From contig CAWIUT010000001.1 in NCBI GenBank assembly GCA_963839365.1, positions 372,001 to 436,000 on the forward strand: DNA of 64,000 nt, written 5' to 3'. Of this stretch, positions 34,279 through 45,333 are shown piece by piece; the stretch's first letter is position 1, and every line of letters begins with the position of its first letter. Both the position numbers and the translations under genes were made by a program. This DNA is from DASSKA01 sp963839365. GTDB lineage: Bacteria > Actinomycetota > Actinomycetes > Propionibacteriales > Nocardioidaceae. The notes beneath the pieces are model-generated. The model had not been told where the DNA came from, did not search any database, and saw only the letters and a program-made list of their open reading frames with translations.

Positions 34279-35532
34279 TCACCGGCTGCTGCGGCGCCCC
34301 CGCCCCCGACCCAGGAGGGAGCGTCGACGCGCCGGCCGCTCGCCGGTCAGGCAGTCGACCAGCCCACGGAGTGCCCGCAGAAGCGGCGAGTCGCCGCACT
34401 CACCGAGGGCCCTCCCCGCGACCAGGGCCCGGTCGACAGCGGCCCGGTCGTCGGGGAGCAGGTGCACGCCGGCAGCGCCGACCGCGAAGTCATCGAGCAA
34501 GGACCGCAGTTCGGCCTCCTTCCAGCCGAGGGAGGCCCGGCTGCGGTTGACCACCACACGGAGCGGTGCGTCGACCCCCCGCCCCCGCAGCTCGACAAGC
34601 GCTCGCGCGAGTCGTGCCATGCCGATGGGGTCCGCGGCGCCGACCACCAGCACCTCATCGGCGTCCTCGAGGGCAGCCAGCGTCATGCCGTTGCGCTGCA
34701 CCGGACCCTCCAGGAGGTCGGGCTCCGACTCGAGGTTGAACCCGGTGTCGATGACCACGTGCTCGTCGACCCCGCACGCGCCCTGGAGCAGGCCGGTGAA
34801 CGCCGCGGCACGCACCTCGGTCCACCGGTCGGCGCGCGGCAGCCCGGTCAGCAGTCTCAGACCCGGCGCGACCTGCCGCGCCAGGCCGACCAGGCCCTCC
34901 CCGTCGAGCCGGCCGACGTTAGCGAGACGAGCCGCGGCCAGCAGGCCGGAGATCTCGTCGAGCACGCCGAGGTGCTGGGCAACCGTGCCGCCGTACGGGT
35001 CGGCGTCGAGCAGGAACGTCGAGTGGCCGCGCCGGGCCAGCTCGGCCGCTACGTTGACCGCCACGGTAGTGCGTCCCGGGGCTCCCGCCGGACCCCAGAC
35101 GGTGAGCACCTTCCCCCCGGGCTCAGCAGACTCCGGGACGGATGCAGCCGGAACGGTCGCCGCCGCGCTCGCGTCCAGTCCGGCGGAGCGGAGGGCGTCC
35201 GGCAGAGTGCCCAGGTCTGTGTCGTCGAGGATCCGGCGGATCCCCATCCGCTGGGCGCGGGTGTGCTGCTCGAGTCCGCCGCCATTGACCATCACCACTC
35301 CGACCCCGGCCCGGACAAGCGTGGAGATGCTGTCGGCGTCGAGCCCCGGCAGGTCCCCGGACACGAGCGCGGCCCGGGCCTGCCCGGTGGCCGCGGTGGC
35401 CAGCAGGTCGCTCAGGTCGACACACCGCTTGAGCAGTACGACGGCGGGCGTCGCGCCGCGGAGCCGCTGCAGCACGTCCGCCTCCCAGGCCGCCCCCGAT
35501 GCGGCGACCAGCACCGGGACCGGCCCCCTCAC
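34279..35532 (-). CDS. CpaE-like MinD/ParA-family protein with degenerate Walker A
   Basis: The 417-residue protein starts at GTG 35532, 4 nt overlapped with the cpaB-like stop. A receiver-like N-terminal domain (residues about 5-120) is followed by a SIMIBI ATPase region. Its deviant Walker A reads GPAGAPGRTT (147-156), with neither signature lysine; Arg154 stands at the P-loop position. HSTFLLDADPYGGTVAQHLG and VVIDTGFN are later motifs. Such proteins are the Ssd/CpaE partners of Tad pilus ATPases, localising the machine at a pole or septum. The basic Arg-rich tail (RARRRSLLGRGRGRRSSR) may bind membrane or nucleic acid. Activity on ATP is uncertain. Confidence 0.78.
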   Translation of the reverse strand: MRGPVPVLVAASGAAWEADVLQRLRGATPAVVLLKRCVDLSDLLATAATGQARAALVSGDLPGLDADSISTLVRAGVGVVMVNGGGLEQHTRAQRMGIRRILDDTDLGTLPDALRSAGLDASAAATVPAASVPESAEPGGKVLTVWGPAGAPGRTTVAVNVAAELARRGHSTFLLDADPYGGTVAQHLGVLDEISGLLAAARLANVGRLDGEGLVGLARQVAPGLRLLTGLPRADRWTEVRAAAFTGLLQGACGVDEHVVIDTGFNLESEPDLLEGPVQRNGMTLAALEDADEVLVVGAADPIGMARLARALVELRGRGVDAPLRVVVNRSRASLGWKEAELRSLLDDFAVGAAGVHLLPDDRAAVDRALVAGRALGECGDSPLLRALRGLVDCLTGERPARRRSLLGRGRGRRSSR

Positions 35533-36218
35533 CGGCCGTCCTGCTTGACCACGACGACGGTGCCCGAGGCCGCCTTGGCCAGGGCCGCGGGCAACGCGTC
35601 CTCCTTGCCCGGCGGCACCGCGACCACGACCTGCCGGGTGGAGGTCGGCCCCAAGGCGGTCCCGGTCGCGGGCAGACCGACCACGGTGACGTCGTCGAAG
35701 ACCCGCAGCGAGCGGGACGGCGTGCTGTCACCGGTGGCGGACGCCGCCGAGCGGGAAGGGGTGACCCAGACGTCGACGACCGTCCCGGGGCGCACCGAGG
35801 CGGGCACGGCGTCGGTGTCGACCGAGAACGGCACCTCGACAACCGGCCGGGTGTGCGCGCTACCGAGTGCCGCCCGCGGCAGCAGCTCCCCGGCACCGAG
35901 GGCCCGGGTCACCACCGCGCCGGGCGGCACCACCGATCCCGCCGACACGTAGCGGCCGGCATCTGTGGTCTCGAAGAAGCGGATGTGGCGCAGCTCCACG
36001 TCGTCCGGACCGATCCTGGCGCCGCGGGCGACGTCGTGCCGCACCGCCCACACCGCCACCGAGTCGTCGGCGTGGGCGAGCAGCCTGGCGCCGAGCAGCA
36101 CCGAGCCCGCCACCACAACGACTCCGACCACCAGGCGCGGGTCCCGCCACACCGCCCGGCCGTACCGCCTGGCCGCCGGGGACGATTCCGGCGCACTGGT
36201 ACGTATCGTCGCGCTCAC
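35529..36218 (-). CDS. SAF-domain protein, CpaB/RcpC-like
   Basis: From GTG 36218 (VSATIRTSAPE) the product has 229 residues; longer readings run into the divergent promoter region. One membrane helix (residues about 30-47, RLVVGVVVVAGSVLLGARLL) is followed by a SAF beta-clip (VWAVRHDVARGARIGPDDVELR ... PGAVVTRALGAGELLPRAAL) and a second beta domain. CpaB/RcpC proteins belong to Tad pilus assembly in the cell envelope. It is coupled to the cpaE-like gene by a 4-nt overlap. The main Tad operon is at 14.3-18.8 kb, so the system is split in this chromosome. Confidence 0.78.
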   Translation of the reverse strand: MSATIRTSAPESSPAARRYGRAVWRDPRLVVGVVVVAGSVLLGARLLAHADDSVAVWAVRHDVARGARIGPDDVELRHIRFFETTDAGRYVSAGSVVPPGAVVTRALGAGELLPRAALGSAHTRPVVEVPFSVDTDAVPASVRPGTVVDVWVTPSRSAASATGDSTPSRSLRVFDDVTVVGLPATGTALGPTSTRQVVVAVPPGKEDALPAALAKAASGTVVVVKQDGR

Positions 36219-36319
36219 GGCGACATGATGCTGCTTCGCGTGGCTCCTGGCTCGGTTCTCCACAGGCAAACCGAAGCAAAGGCTCGTGAACGGGCGCACA
36301 TGCTGGCAGAGTTGTCCCC

Positions 36320-36583
36320 ATGGCAGGCATGGACACACCGCGGTTTCTCCAGCTCGCCGACGTGGCGGACATCCTGAACACCTCCACCGCCCAGGTGTAC
36401 GCCCTGGTGCGGCGCGGGGAGCTGCCGGCGATCAAGCTCGGCGGGCGCGGCCAGTGGCGGGTCGAGGCCAGCGAGCTCGAGACCTACATCGGCCGGCTCT
36501 ACGACGAGACCCGGACGTTCGTGAACCAGCACCCGTACGTCGACACGGGTCCGCTCGACGAGGAGCGCGCCCAACGCCGCTGA
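36320..36583 (+). CDS. Small helix-turn-helix protein (excisionase/MerR-like HTH_17)
   Basis: The 87-residue protein has a winged helix typical of HTH_17: FLQLADVADILNTSTAQVYALVRRGELPAIKL then a GRGQWRVEASELETYI wing. Such standalone proteins are often called excisionase-like but in actinobacteria are commonly chromosomal regulators (BldC relatives). No integrase or att site is seen, so a prophage origin is not supported. It is divergent from cpaB-like with a 101-bp gap and could control it. An alternative ATG lies 3 codons in (36329). Confidence 0.85.
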   Translation: MAGMDTPRFLQLADVADILNTSTAQVYALVRRGELPAIKLGGRGQWRVEASELETYIGRLYDETRTFVNQHPYVDTGPLDEERAQRR

Positions 36584-36595
36584 CCCTTCGCCCGT

Positions 36596-37183
36596 TCAGT
36601 CGCTGCGGACCGCGGCCACCCATCGAAGCGCGACCAGCTCGGTGGTCACTCGAGACCCCCGCTCCGGCTGAGGGTCGCACACCAGCTCCACGAAGTCGGC
36701 GCCGGCGCGCCTGACCGCCCCCGCGCTGCTGCTCCCGTCGATCTGGTGGACCATCACCGGCGAGCGTGACTGCGCCAGTCCACGCAGCACCGAGCCGATC
36801 CCGAGCCGGTCCACGACCGACCTCGCTGCCTCGTCCGTCGCCCGGTCGGGTTGGCCCCGGACCGACCGCACCGCAGCCATCCGGACCAACCAGTCCTGCA
36901 CCGGCCCTTCCAGGGCCGCCGAGCGCCCTCCCTGGAGGGCCAGCCACTCCGGGCCCACGCGGCGTACTCGGCCGTGCAGAAAGCCGATCCCCACTACGCC
37001 CAGCCGCACCGTCATGCCGACGCAGGCGTGCAGTCGGGACGCCAACCGGACCGACGCGTACTCCGCCTGTGCGCGGTCGGCAACCTCGGCGTCCCGCTCG
37101 GCGAGATGCAGTGCCTGCGCCTGCTGCTCCAGGTCTTCGAACAGCTGCGCCATCGGCTCCTCGAAGGGCCCGTCCGTTGCCAT
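36596..37183 (-). CDS. Conserved hypothetical protein
   Basis: From MATDGPFEEPMAQL at 37183 the product has 195 residues. The N-terminal part is an acidic, Gln/Ala-rich helix (LFEDLEQQAQALHLAERDAEV), likely a coiled coil. The middle segment LGVVGIGFLHGRVRRVGPEWLALQGG looks like an Sm-like or SH3-like beta barrel. No enzymatic motif is visible. It converges with the HTH gene (12-bp gap) and is divergent from the LysM gene. The function is unknown. Confidence 0.65.
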   Translation of the reverse strand: MATDGPFEEPMAQLFEDLEQQAQALHLAERDAEVADRAQAEYASVRLASRLHACVGMTVRLGVVGIGFLHGRVRRVGPEWLALQGGRSAALEGPVQDWLVRMAAVRSVRGQPDRATDEAARSVVDRLGIGSVLRGLAQSRSPVMVHQIDGSSSAGAVRRAGADFVELVCDPQPERGSRVTTELVALRWVAAVRSD

Positions 37184-37306
37184 GCCGCGACATTCCCGCT
37201 CCATCTACCACGTTGTCAACAGACTGGGGACAAACGGTTGCCAACCGGTGGCAGCGAGGGCTAGAAAAAGCAAACAGACGCAAACACAAGTATCTGGGGT
37301 CGAGAG

Positions 37307-38038
37307 ATGTCCACACCGTGCAGAGCTCCTGCGCACCCCGCGGCCGCGCTCGTGGCACTGCGGGGCCTGCTGCTCGTCGCTGTGGTCGCTGCCGGCGGCG
37401 TCGGTGTCCTCGCGCTCGCCAGTCCGCCCCTCGACCTGCTGGCCCGTCCGCACCACACCGGCGACCAGGTGCAGTTCACGGCCGTCCTCCAGACGCTCTG
37501 CGCGATGGTGACACTGCTGGGTTGGGCGTGGCTGCAGATCGCCACGGTCCTGGTCACGGCCGCCGCGCTGGCCCGAGCCTGCCGCCGCCCCCGGCTGGCC
37601 GGGCACGTGGACCGGGCCTGCGACAGAGCGGTTCCCGGCTCGTGGCGTCGAGTGCTGCTCGCCGTCTGCGGGGTCGCGCTCAGCACGGGGACCACGGTGC
37701 TGCCGGCAGCGGCGGCGCCGCAACCGCCGCCCCAGACGCTGCCCGCCCCCGTGGCAGTGCTGCGCTCCCCGGCCCTGGACGGGCTCCCGCTTCCGGACCG
37801 CCCGGTCGGCGACCAGCCCCAGCTGCAGCCCACAGTCGCGCTGGTGAGGCCCGGGGACTCGCTGTGGACGATGGCCCGGCGGCTGCTGCGGCCCGGCGCG
37901 TCCGACCACGAGATCTCCGTCGCCTGGCACCGACTCGCCCACGTCAACCGGGACGTGCTCGGCTCCGACCCCGGCCTCATCCACCCCGGCGCCCGGCTCC
38001 GGGTGCCGGCTCACCTCGACCGAAGGGACACCCCATGA
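37307..38038 (+). CDS. Membrane protein with C-terminal LysM domain
   Basis: The 243-residue protein has two or three membrane helices in the first half (residues about 14-40, 59-87 and 112-135). A Pro-rich linker follows, then a LysM domain at residues about 178-238 (ALVRPGDSLWTMARRLL ... AHVNRDVLG ... IHPGARLRVP). The LysM would bind peptidoglycan outside the membrane. It is the usual companion of the Rv3235-type gene next to secA in some actinobacteria. Its TGA overlaps the ATG of a 15-codon reading frame by 4 nt. Confidence 0.8.
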   Translation: MSTPCRAPAHPAAALVALRGLLLVAVVAAGGVGVLALASPPLDLLARPHHTGDQVQFTAVLQTLCAMVTLLGWAWLQIATVLVTAAALARACRRPRLAGHVDRACDRAVPGSWRRVLLAVCGVALSTGTTVLPAAAAPQPPPQTLPAPVAVLRSPALDGLPLPDRPVGDQPQLQPTVALVRPGDSLWTMARRLLRPGASDHEISVAWHRLAHVNRDVLGSDPGLIHPGARLRVPAHLDRRDTP

Positions 38039-38082
38039 CTCCCCCAGCCGAACATCGGCCCCTGGCCGGTTGGCCAGCGTGA
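38035..38082 (+). CDS. Possible 15-codon bridging minigene
   Basis: ATG 38035 overlaps the LysM gene stop (ATGA), and its own TGA at 38080-38082 overlaps the GTG of the next gene (GTGA). It would encode MTPPAEHRPLAGWPA. It may be a translational-coupling relay rather than a functional peptide, or it may be chance. Confidence 0.25.
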   Translation: MTPPAEHRPLAGWPA

Positions 38083-38567
38083 CGCACCTGTCGGATCCGG
38101 GCCCGTCGGCGCTCTCCCCGGTCCCGCTCGCGTCGGTGCAAGGCACTCTCGCCCTCGACCTACGCCCCGAGCCGCCGCTCGGGCCGCCGAGGCTCGCCCT
38201 GGCCGACCCGACGCCGGACACCCCGACCGGCGAGCGCGAGGTGCAGGTCTGGTCGGCGAAGTTCGCCCAAGCGGTGCTCGAGGTGCTCGCCGGAGACCGG
38301 CCACTGCCCCAGCTGCTGCGCTGGACCGACATCCGCGTCTACCAGGACCTCGGCCGCCGGCTGCAGATCCTCAGCCGGCGCGCCCCGGCCACCCAGCGGC
38401 TGCGCACCGCGCGAGCGCAGGTGCGCAGCGTCAGGGTCTACCGGCCGAACGCGCATGCCGCCGAGGTCAGCGTGCACGTCCGCTACGGCCACCGCTCGCG
38501 GGCCCTCGCCACGCGCCTCGAGCTGACCCAGGGACGGTGGCAGTGCACCGCCCTGCAGCTCGGCTGA
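38079..38567 (+). CDS. Rv3235-like conserved protein
   Basis: From GTG 38079 the product has 162 residues; an in-frame TTG at 38070 is an alternative. The C-terminal domain (residues about 55-160) has VWSAKFAQAVLEVLAGDRPLPQLLRW and the RVYRPNAHAAEVSVHVRYG and RSRALATRLELTQGRWQCTAL blocks. These match the Rv3235/DUF6459 family found beside secA in actinobacteria; the fold resembles NTF2-like or cystatin-like domains. The function is unknown; secretion-related roles are suggested only by location. It converges with secA, leaving 3 bp. Confidence 0.8.
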   Translation: MTHLSDPGPSALSPVPLASVQGTLALDLRPEPPLGPPRLALADPTPDTPTGEREVQVWSAKFAQAVLEVLAGDRPLPQLLRWTDIRVYQDLGRRLQILSRRAPATQRLRTARAQVRSVRVYRPNAHAAEVSVHVRYGHRSRALATRLELTQGRWQCTALQLG

Positions 38568-38570
38568 GCC

Positions 38571-41390
<2,820 letters not shown>

Positions 41391-41486
41391 GAGTGTGGAC
41401 TCCTGTTGTCGTGGTTGCGTACGCCGGTCGGACCCGCCGGTCGGCCGGGCCCGGACCGGTGCCGCTGCCATGGTACCCAGCCCTCC

Positions 41487-42713
41487 TCAGCAGCGCGCGG
41501 CCTCCGGAGCTTCAGGCAGCTCCCGCACCGCGCGCTCCAGCGGCGGCGCCAGGTCCCCCCGGGGCTCGACGGCCACCTCCCCCAGCCCGAGCCACCCAGC
41601 AAGTGCCGCCAGCTCCGCGGCGAGCTCTTCGGCGGTCTCCGCGGGGGCGGCCGGCTCGAAGAAGGCACCCTTGACCTGCAAGACGCCTGCCTGCCGGACG
41701 GCCTTCAGGTCGACGCGCGCCACGATGCGGTCGCCGAGCAGGAACGGCAGCACGTAGTAGCCGTGCACCCGCTTCGGTGCGGGCACGTAGATCTCGATCC
41801 GGTACCGGAAGTCGAACAGCGCCTCGGTGCGCCGGCGCTCCCACACCAGCGGGTCGAAAGGGCTGAGCAGGGCCCGGGCCGAGACCTTGCGGGGGATCGC
41901 GGCGTCGCGGTGCAGGTACGCCGTCCTGGACCAACCCTCGACCTGGACGGGGAGCAGCTCCCCCGAGTCGACCAGCGCGGCGACCGACGGACGCGCCAGC
42001 TCCAGCGGCATCCGGAAGTAGTCCCGCAGGCACCCCGCGGTGCCGACCCCGTGCGCCACCGCCGCCCGGCGCACCAGCTCCCGGGCCGCCTCCTCCCGGC
42101 TCGGCGTGGGGGCGCGCAGCTGCTCGGCCGGCAGCACCCGTTCGGGCAGGTCGTAGAGCCGCTCGAACTGCTGGGTCCGCCCGGCAACCGCCAGCTGTCC
42201 CGCCAGGAAGAGGTACTCCAGCGCCTGCTTGGTCTCCGACCAGTTCCAGCCCCAGTGCTGTCTCGTCCTGGGCAGGCCGTCGTCGAGGTCCCGGGCGGTG
42301 GCCGCGCCCCGGTCGGCGATCTCGGCCATCAACGACCCCACCAGCTCGCGCCGCTCGGGCAACCCGGTCCACTCGTGCCCCTGCCGGCGGTAGCGCTCCA
42401 TCCGGTGCCGCATCGGCGGCCAGAGCTCCACCGGCATGAACGCGGCGACGTGTGCCCAGTACTCCACCATCCGCCGGGGCGGCTGCTCCGACGCGCGGCG
42501 CAGCAGGTCCACGTCGTAGGGACCCATCCGGGAGAACAACGGCATGTAGTGCGCGCGCTGCAGCACGTTCACCGAGTCGATCTGCAGCAGCGCGGTGCGC
42601 CGGAAGGTGCGCATGAACGTACGCATCGTCGGCATGGCGTGACGCGGGTCCCGGAACCCCTGGGCGACCAGGGCGATCCGGCGGGCCTGGGCACGCGACA
42701 GCGACTGGGGCAT
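41487..42713 (-). CDS. Winged-helix protein, YcaQ-like (second paralogue)
   Basis: From MPQSLSRAQARRIAL at 42713 (in-frame ATG also at 42722) the product has 408 residues. It has the LSRAQARRIALVAQGF start, TALLQIDSVNVLQRAHY, FDFRYRIEIYVPAPKRVHGYY and LPFLLGDRIVARVDLK blocks of the YcaQ/HTH_42 family. It is closer to the E. coli YcaQ pattern (LQIDSVNV) than the paralogue at 5584. YcaQ is a glycosylase acting on DNA interstrand crosslinks; that role is inferred here. It lies between secA and a response regulator on the same strand. Confidence 0.85.
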   Translation of the reverse strand: MPQSLSRAQARRIALVAQGFRDPRHAMPTMRTFMRTFRRTALLQIDSVNVLQRAHYMPLFSRMGPYDVDLLRRASEQPPRRMVEYWAHVAAFMPVELWPPMRHRMERYRRQGHEWTGLPERRELVGSLMAEIADRGAATARDLDDGLPRTRQHWGWNWSETKQALEYLFLAGQLAVAGRTQQFERLYDLPERVLPAEQLRAPTPSREEAARELVRRAAVAHGVGTAGCLRDYFRMPLELARPSVAALVDSGELLPVQVEGWSRTAYLHRDAAIPRKVSARALLSPFDPLVWERRRTEALFDFRYRIEIYVPAPKRVHGYYVLPFLLGDRIVARVDLKAVRQAGVLQVKGAFFEPAAPAETAEELAAELAALAGWLGLGEVAVEPRGDLAPPLERAVRELPEAPEAARC

Positions 42714-42751
42714 GGCCGCCATCATGCCAACTCGCACCGACCGACGGCGGA

Positions 42752-43444
42752 CTACGGGATGTCGAGCAGCTTCTCCCGGACCGCGTACATGACGGCCTCC
42801 ATGCGCGAGTGCAGCTGCAGCTTCTCCAAGATGTTGCGCACGTGGTTCTTGACGGTGTTCTCGCTGATGAACAGCCGCTTGGCGATCTCGCGGTTGTTCA
42901 GCCCCTGGGCGACCAGCTTGAGCACCTCGAGCTCTCGGTCGGTCAGCCGCGGGCTCGGCACCTGCTGCCGGTCGGAGCGGGACATCTGCTTGAACTCGTC
43001 CAGCAGCTTGATCGCCATCGAGGGGCTGATCAGCGACTGCCCGTCGGCGACCACCCGGATGGCCTGGGCCACCTCGTCGATGGAGGAGTCCTTGAGGAGG
43101 TACCCGGACGCGCCGTTCTTGACCGCGTTGTAGAGGTCGGCCTCCTCGTCACTGACCGTGAGCATGATGATCCGCGCCGTGGGGGCGGCCTCCTTGATCG
43201 AGAGGCATGCCTCGATCCCCGACCGCTTGGGCATGCGGACGTCCATCAAGATCACGTCCGGAACGGTGGTCGCCGCCAGCTCGGTGGCGGCCACTCCGTC
43301 ACCGGCCTCGCCGACCACGTCGATGTCCTCCTCGACGGCGAGGAGCATGGTCAGGCCGCGGCGGAACAGCTCCTGGTCGTCGACGACGACGACCCGGATG
43401 GGTTCACCACCGGTCTTCGCGCGCTGCTGCTGAGGGGCTTCCAC
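42752..43444 (-). CDS. NarL/LuxR-type response regulator
   Basis: The 230-residue protein has a receiver domain with acidic pair Asp22-Asp23, phospho-acceptor Asp68 (VILMDVRMP) and Lys118-type KDSS motif. A C-terminal LuxR HTH follows (LTDRELEVLKLVAQGLNNREI and SENTVKNHVRNILEKLQL). No sensor kinase is adjacent, so it is an orphan in this window. The gene follows hpf by 51 bp. The GTG start lacks a clear ribosome site. Confidence 0.93.
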   Translation of the reverse strand: MEAPQQQRAKTGGEPIRVVVVDDQELFRRGLTMLLAVEEDIDVVGEAGDGVAATELAATTVPDVILMDVRMPKRSGIEACLSIKEAAPTARIIMLTVSDEEADLYNAVKNGASGYLLKDSSIDEVAQAIRVVADGQSLISPSMAIKLLDEFKQMSRSDRQQVPSPRLTDRELEVLKLVAQGLNNREIAKRLFISENTVKNHVRNILEKLQLHSRMEAVMYAVREKLLDIP

Positions 43445-43495
43445 ATGAGCATCATGTCATGGCCCTCACTGCGCAGGGTGAAGATTCTTCGCAGT

Positions 43496-44137
43496 TCAGA
43501 GCACGTCGAGCGTGATCAGCCCGTAGTCGTAGCCCCTCCGGCGGTAGACGACGGCGGGCCGTTCGCTCTCCTTGTCCACGAACAGGAAGAAGTCGTGGCC
43601 CACCAGCTCCATCTCGTACAGCGCCTGGTCCAGTGACATGGGTGCCGCCTGGTGGGTCTTCTCCCGCACCACGAGCGGGCCGTCGCCCATCACCGTGATC
43701 GGCCCCACCCGGCGAGTGACGTCCTCCGGCTCGACGCCGTCCGCGGTCCTGCCCACCCGGTCGTTCCCGGCCGGGACGGGGGGAGCGGCATCGGCCAGCG
43801 CCTGGCCGACGGACACCGGCGTCCGCCGGCCGCGGTGCACCCGCCGGCGGTCGGCCGCCCGGCGCATCTGCTCGGCCATCTTGTCCACGGCGCGGTCGAG
43901 CGCGGTCATCTTGTCGCCGGCGGCTGCCTCCGCGCGGACCACCGGCCCCTTGGAGAACGCCGTGAGCTGGACGCGTACCGCCTGGTCGTGCAGTCGTGGG
44001 TTCCGCTCGGTCTCGACCTCGACCTCGACGCGCAGCACCTTATGGTCGTGCTTCTCGAGGCGGGTGAGCTTCTCCTGCACGTGCCCACGGAACCGGTCCG
44101 ACACCTCGCAGTGACGAGACTTGACCACGACGTCCAC
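43496..44137 (-). CDS. hpf: Long-form ribosome hibernation promoting factor
   Basis: The GTG at 44137 is chosen because GGAGG is 5 nt upstream; an earlier TTG (44149) would lie over that site. The 213-residue product has the S30AE N-terminal domain (VVKSRHCEVSDRFRGHVQEKLTRLEKHD) and the long-form C-terminal dimerisation domain (MSLDQALYEMELVGHDFFLFVD ... RPAVVYRRRGYDYGLI). Long HPF forms 100S ribosomes in stationary phase or stress. A linker rich in Gly/Pro/Arg joins the domains. Confidence 0.95.
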   Translation of the reverse strand: MDVVVKSRHCEVSDRFRGHVQEKLTRLEKHDHKVLRVEVEVETERNPRLHDQAVRVQLTAFSKGPVVRAEAAAGDKMTALDRAVDKMAEQMRRAADRRRVHRGRRTPVSVGQALADAAPPVPAGNDRVGRTADGVEPEDVTRRVGPITVMGDGPLVVREKTHQAAPMSLDQALYEMELVGHDFFLFVDKESERPAVVYRRRGYDYGLITLDVL

Positions 44138-44504
44138 GACGACCTCCAAAGGGTTGGGTGCAAGGGTGTTCTACGAAGGTGGAGATCCGTCCGGCCAACC
44201 TGGTCTTCGACCCCACAACCGCCTGCTGAGGTGCTCGCAGCTCGTCTGCCCGATGGGCGCCACTACTGACCTTCTCCCCCTGGCCCGCCGTGTCCGACGA
44301 CGGGTGGGAGGCAGGACTTACCTCTAAGCCGCACCGTGATCGACGACTCCCCCGTCGCCGGGGGCCTACGGGGGGTGTCCCCCCGTGTGTCGCCTTACGT
44401 GGACCGCTTCGCCTGCGACTGGCATCGGCTAACCGAGCAGGTCCAAGCCATTCCAGGAACCTGTCGGCGCAACCACGGACCCGGACGGACTCCATGTTCA
44501 GACG
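44138..44504. other. Gap between comF and hpf
   Basis: This 367-bp gap on the leftward strand holds two back-to-back hairpins (44349-44386) near the comF end and must contain the hpf promoter on the side nearer 44137. No RNA gene or reading frame is convincing in it. A precise promoter could not be assigned. Confidence 0.4.
44349..44386 (-). terminator. Tandem hairpins after comF
   Basis: CCCCCG-TCGC-CGGGGG (44349-44364) and ACGGGGGG-TGT-CCCCCCGT (44368-44386) are two perfect stems (6 and 8 bp) placed end to end. They lie 119 bp past the leftward comF stop and upstream of hpf. They probably end or pause the long ahcY-mtrAB-lpqB-comF transcript. No U-tract is present. Confidence 0.5.
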
Positions 44505-45272
44505 CTAGTCGCCGCGCTGCGAAATGGGTAGCGAACCACCCGAATCGTCGCGTTCTTCCGGTGGACCACTGGCCTCGCGCACGGGTACCCGCTTCCTGGT
44601 GGCGGCGACCGCGGCAACGCCGCGCACGCGGAGGCCGCAGGCCTCCAGGGCCCGCTGCGCCTCGCGGGCCGTCGCACCGGTGGTCAGCACGTCGTCCACG
44701 ACCACGATGCCACGGCCATCCGCTCGCGCCCGCCGAGCTGGACCAGACCGGCCGCACAGCGCACCAGCGAGGTTGGCCGCCCGCGCGGAGGCCTGCAGGC
44801 CGGCCTGGTCCTCGGGCGTCGCGGCGACGACCAGCAGCCGGCCGACGCGGGCGTCGACCCCGGACCGCCGCAGCCGTGCTGCGGCCACCCGTGCGACCCG
44901 CAACATCGGGTCGTGACCTCGGCGGCGCACCACGGGCGCGCGGGACGGCACCGGCACCAAGAGCCACCCGGCGGCCTCCTCGCAGGCCGGGTGAGCCATG
45001 GCGTCGGCGACCACGCGCGCCAGCACCAGGCCCAGGGGACGAGCCAGCGCGAACTGCGCGTGCTCCTTGTGCGCGTTGACCAGGGCCTTGAGCAAGCCGG
45101 CGTACTCCCCGCCGGCCCACGGCGTGGCGAGCCCCGGCGGGCACGGGGTGGGCCAGGAGGGGTGGCCACCGTGCGGTAGTGCGACCCAGCACTCCGGACA
45201 CAGCAACCTGCCCGGGCGCCCGCACCCCGCGCAGACGGATCCGAGGACCAGGTTGAGGAGGGCGTCGCGCAC
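44505..45272 (-). CDS. comF: ComF family phosphoribosyltransferase-like protein
   Basis: From GTG 45272 the protein has 255 residues. A zinc-ribbon CAGCGRPGRLLCPEC near the N-terminus is followed by the double-zinc/PRTase arrangement and the PRPP loop GIVVVDDVLTTGATARE. ComF proteins support DNA uptake in Bacillus, but in actinobacteria the role is unproven and the gene is always near secA/hpf/mtrA. It follows lpqB by 61 bp. Confidence 0.9.
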   Translation of the reverse strand: MRDALLNLVLGSVCAGCGRPGRLLCPECWVALPHGGHPSWPTPCPPGLATPWAGGEYAGLLKALVNAHKEHAQFALARPLGLVLARVVADAMAHPACEEAAGWLLVPVPSRAPVVRRRGHDPMLRVARVAAARLRRSGVDARVGRLLVVAATPEDQAGLQASARAANLAGALCGRSGPARRARADGRGIVVVDDVLTTGATAREAQRALEACGLRVRGVAAVAATRKRVPVREASGPPEERDDSGGSLPISQRGD

Positions 45273-45333
45273 CCTTCCAGGGTGGGACGCCCGGCAGGTT
45301 GCGACCACCCCCCGCCGGGCGGCTGTGGACGGC

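Noticed and set aside
36320..36583. Excisionase-like protein as sign of a prophage or integrative element
   Set aside because: No integrase, att repeat, tRNA target or compositional change nearby; such HTH_17 proteins are common chromosomal regulators.
36250..37235. DnaA-box-like 9-mers (TTCTCCACA, TTGTCCCCA, TTGTCAACA, TGGGGACAA) in two intergenic gaps
   Set aside because: All are imperfect, nearly 1 kb apart and without an AT-rich element, dnaA or dnaN. Not enough for an origin.
43468..43495. 6-bp inverted repeat ACTGCG/CGCAGT between hpf and the response regulator
   Set aside because: Short arms and long loop; not distinguishable from chance.
44684..45333. Reading lpqB straight through into comF as a fusion
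   Set aside because: The extension has no LpqB-like sequence and overlaps comF, which has intact zinc and PRPP motifs in another frame; a single-base shift explains it better.
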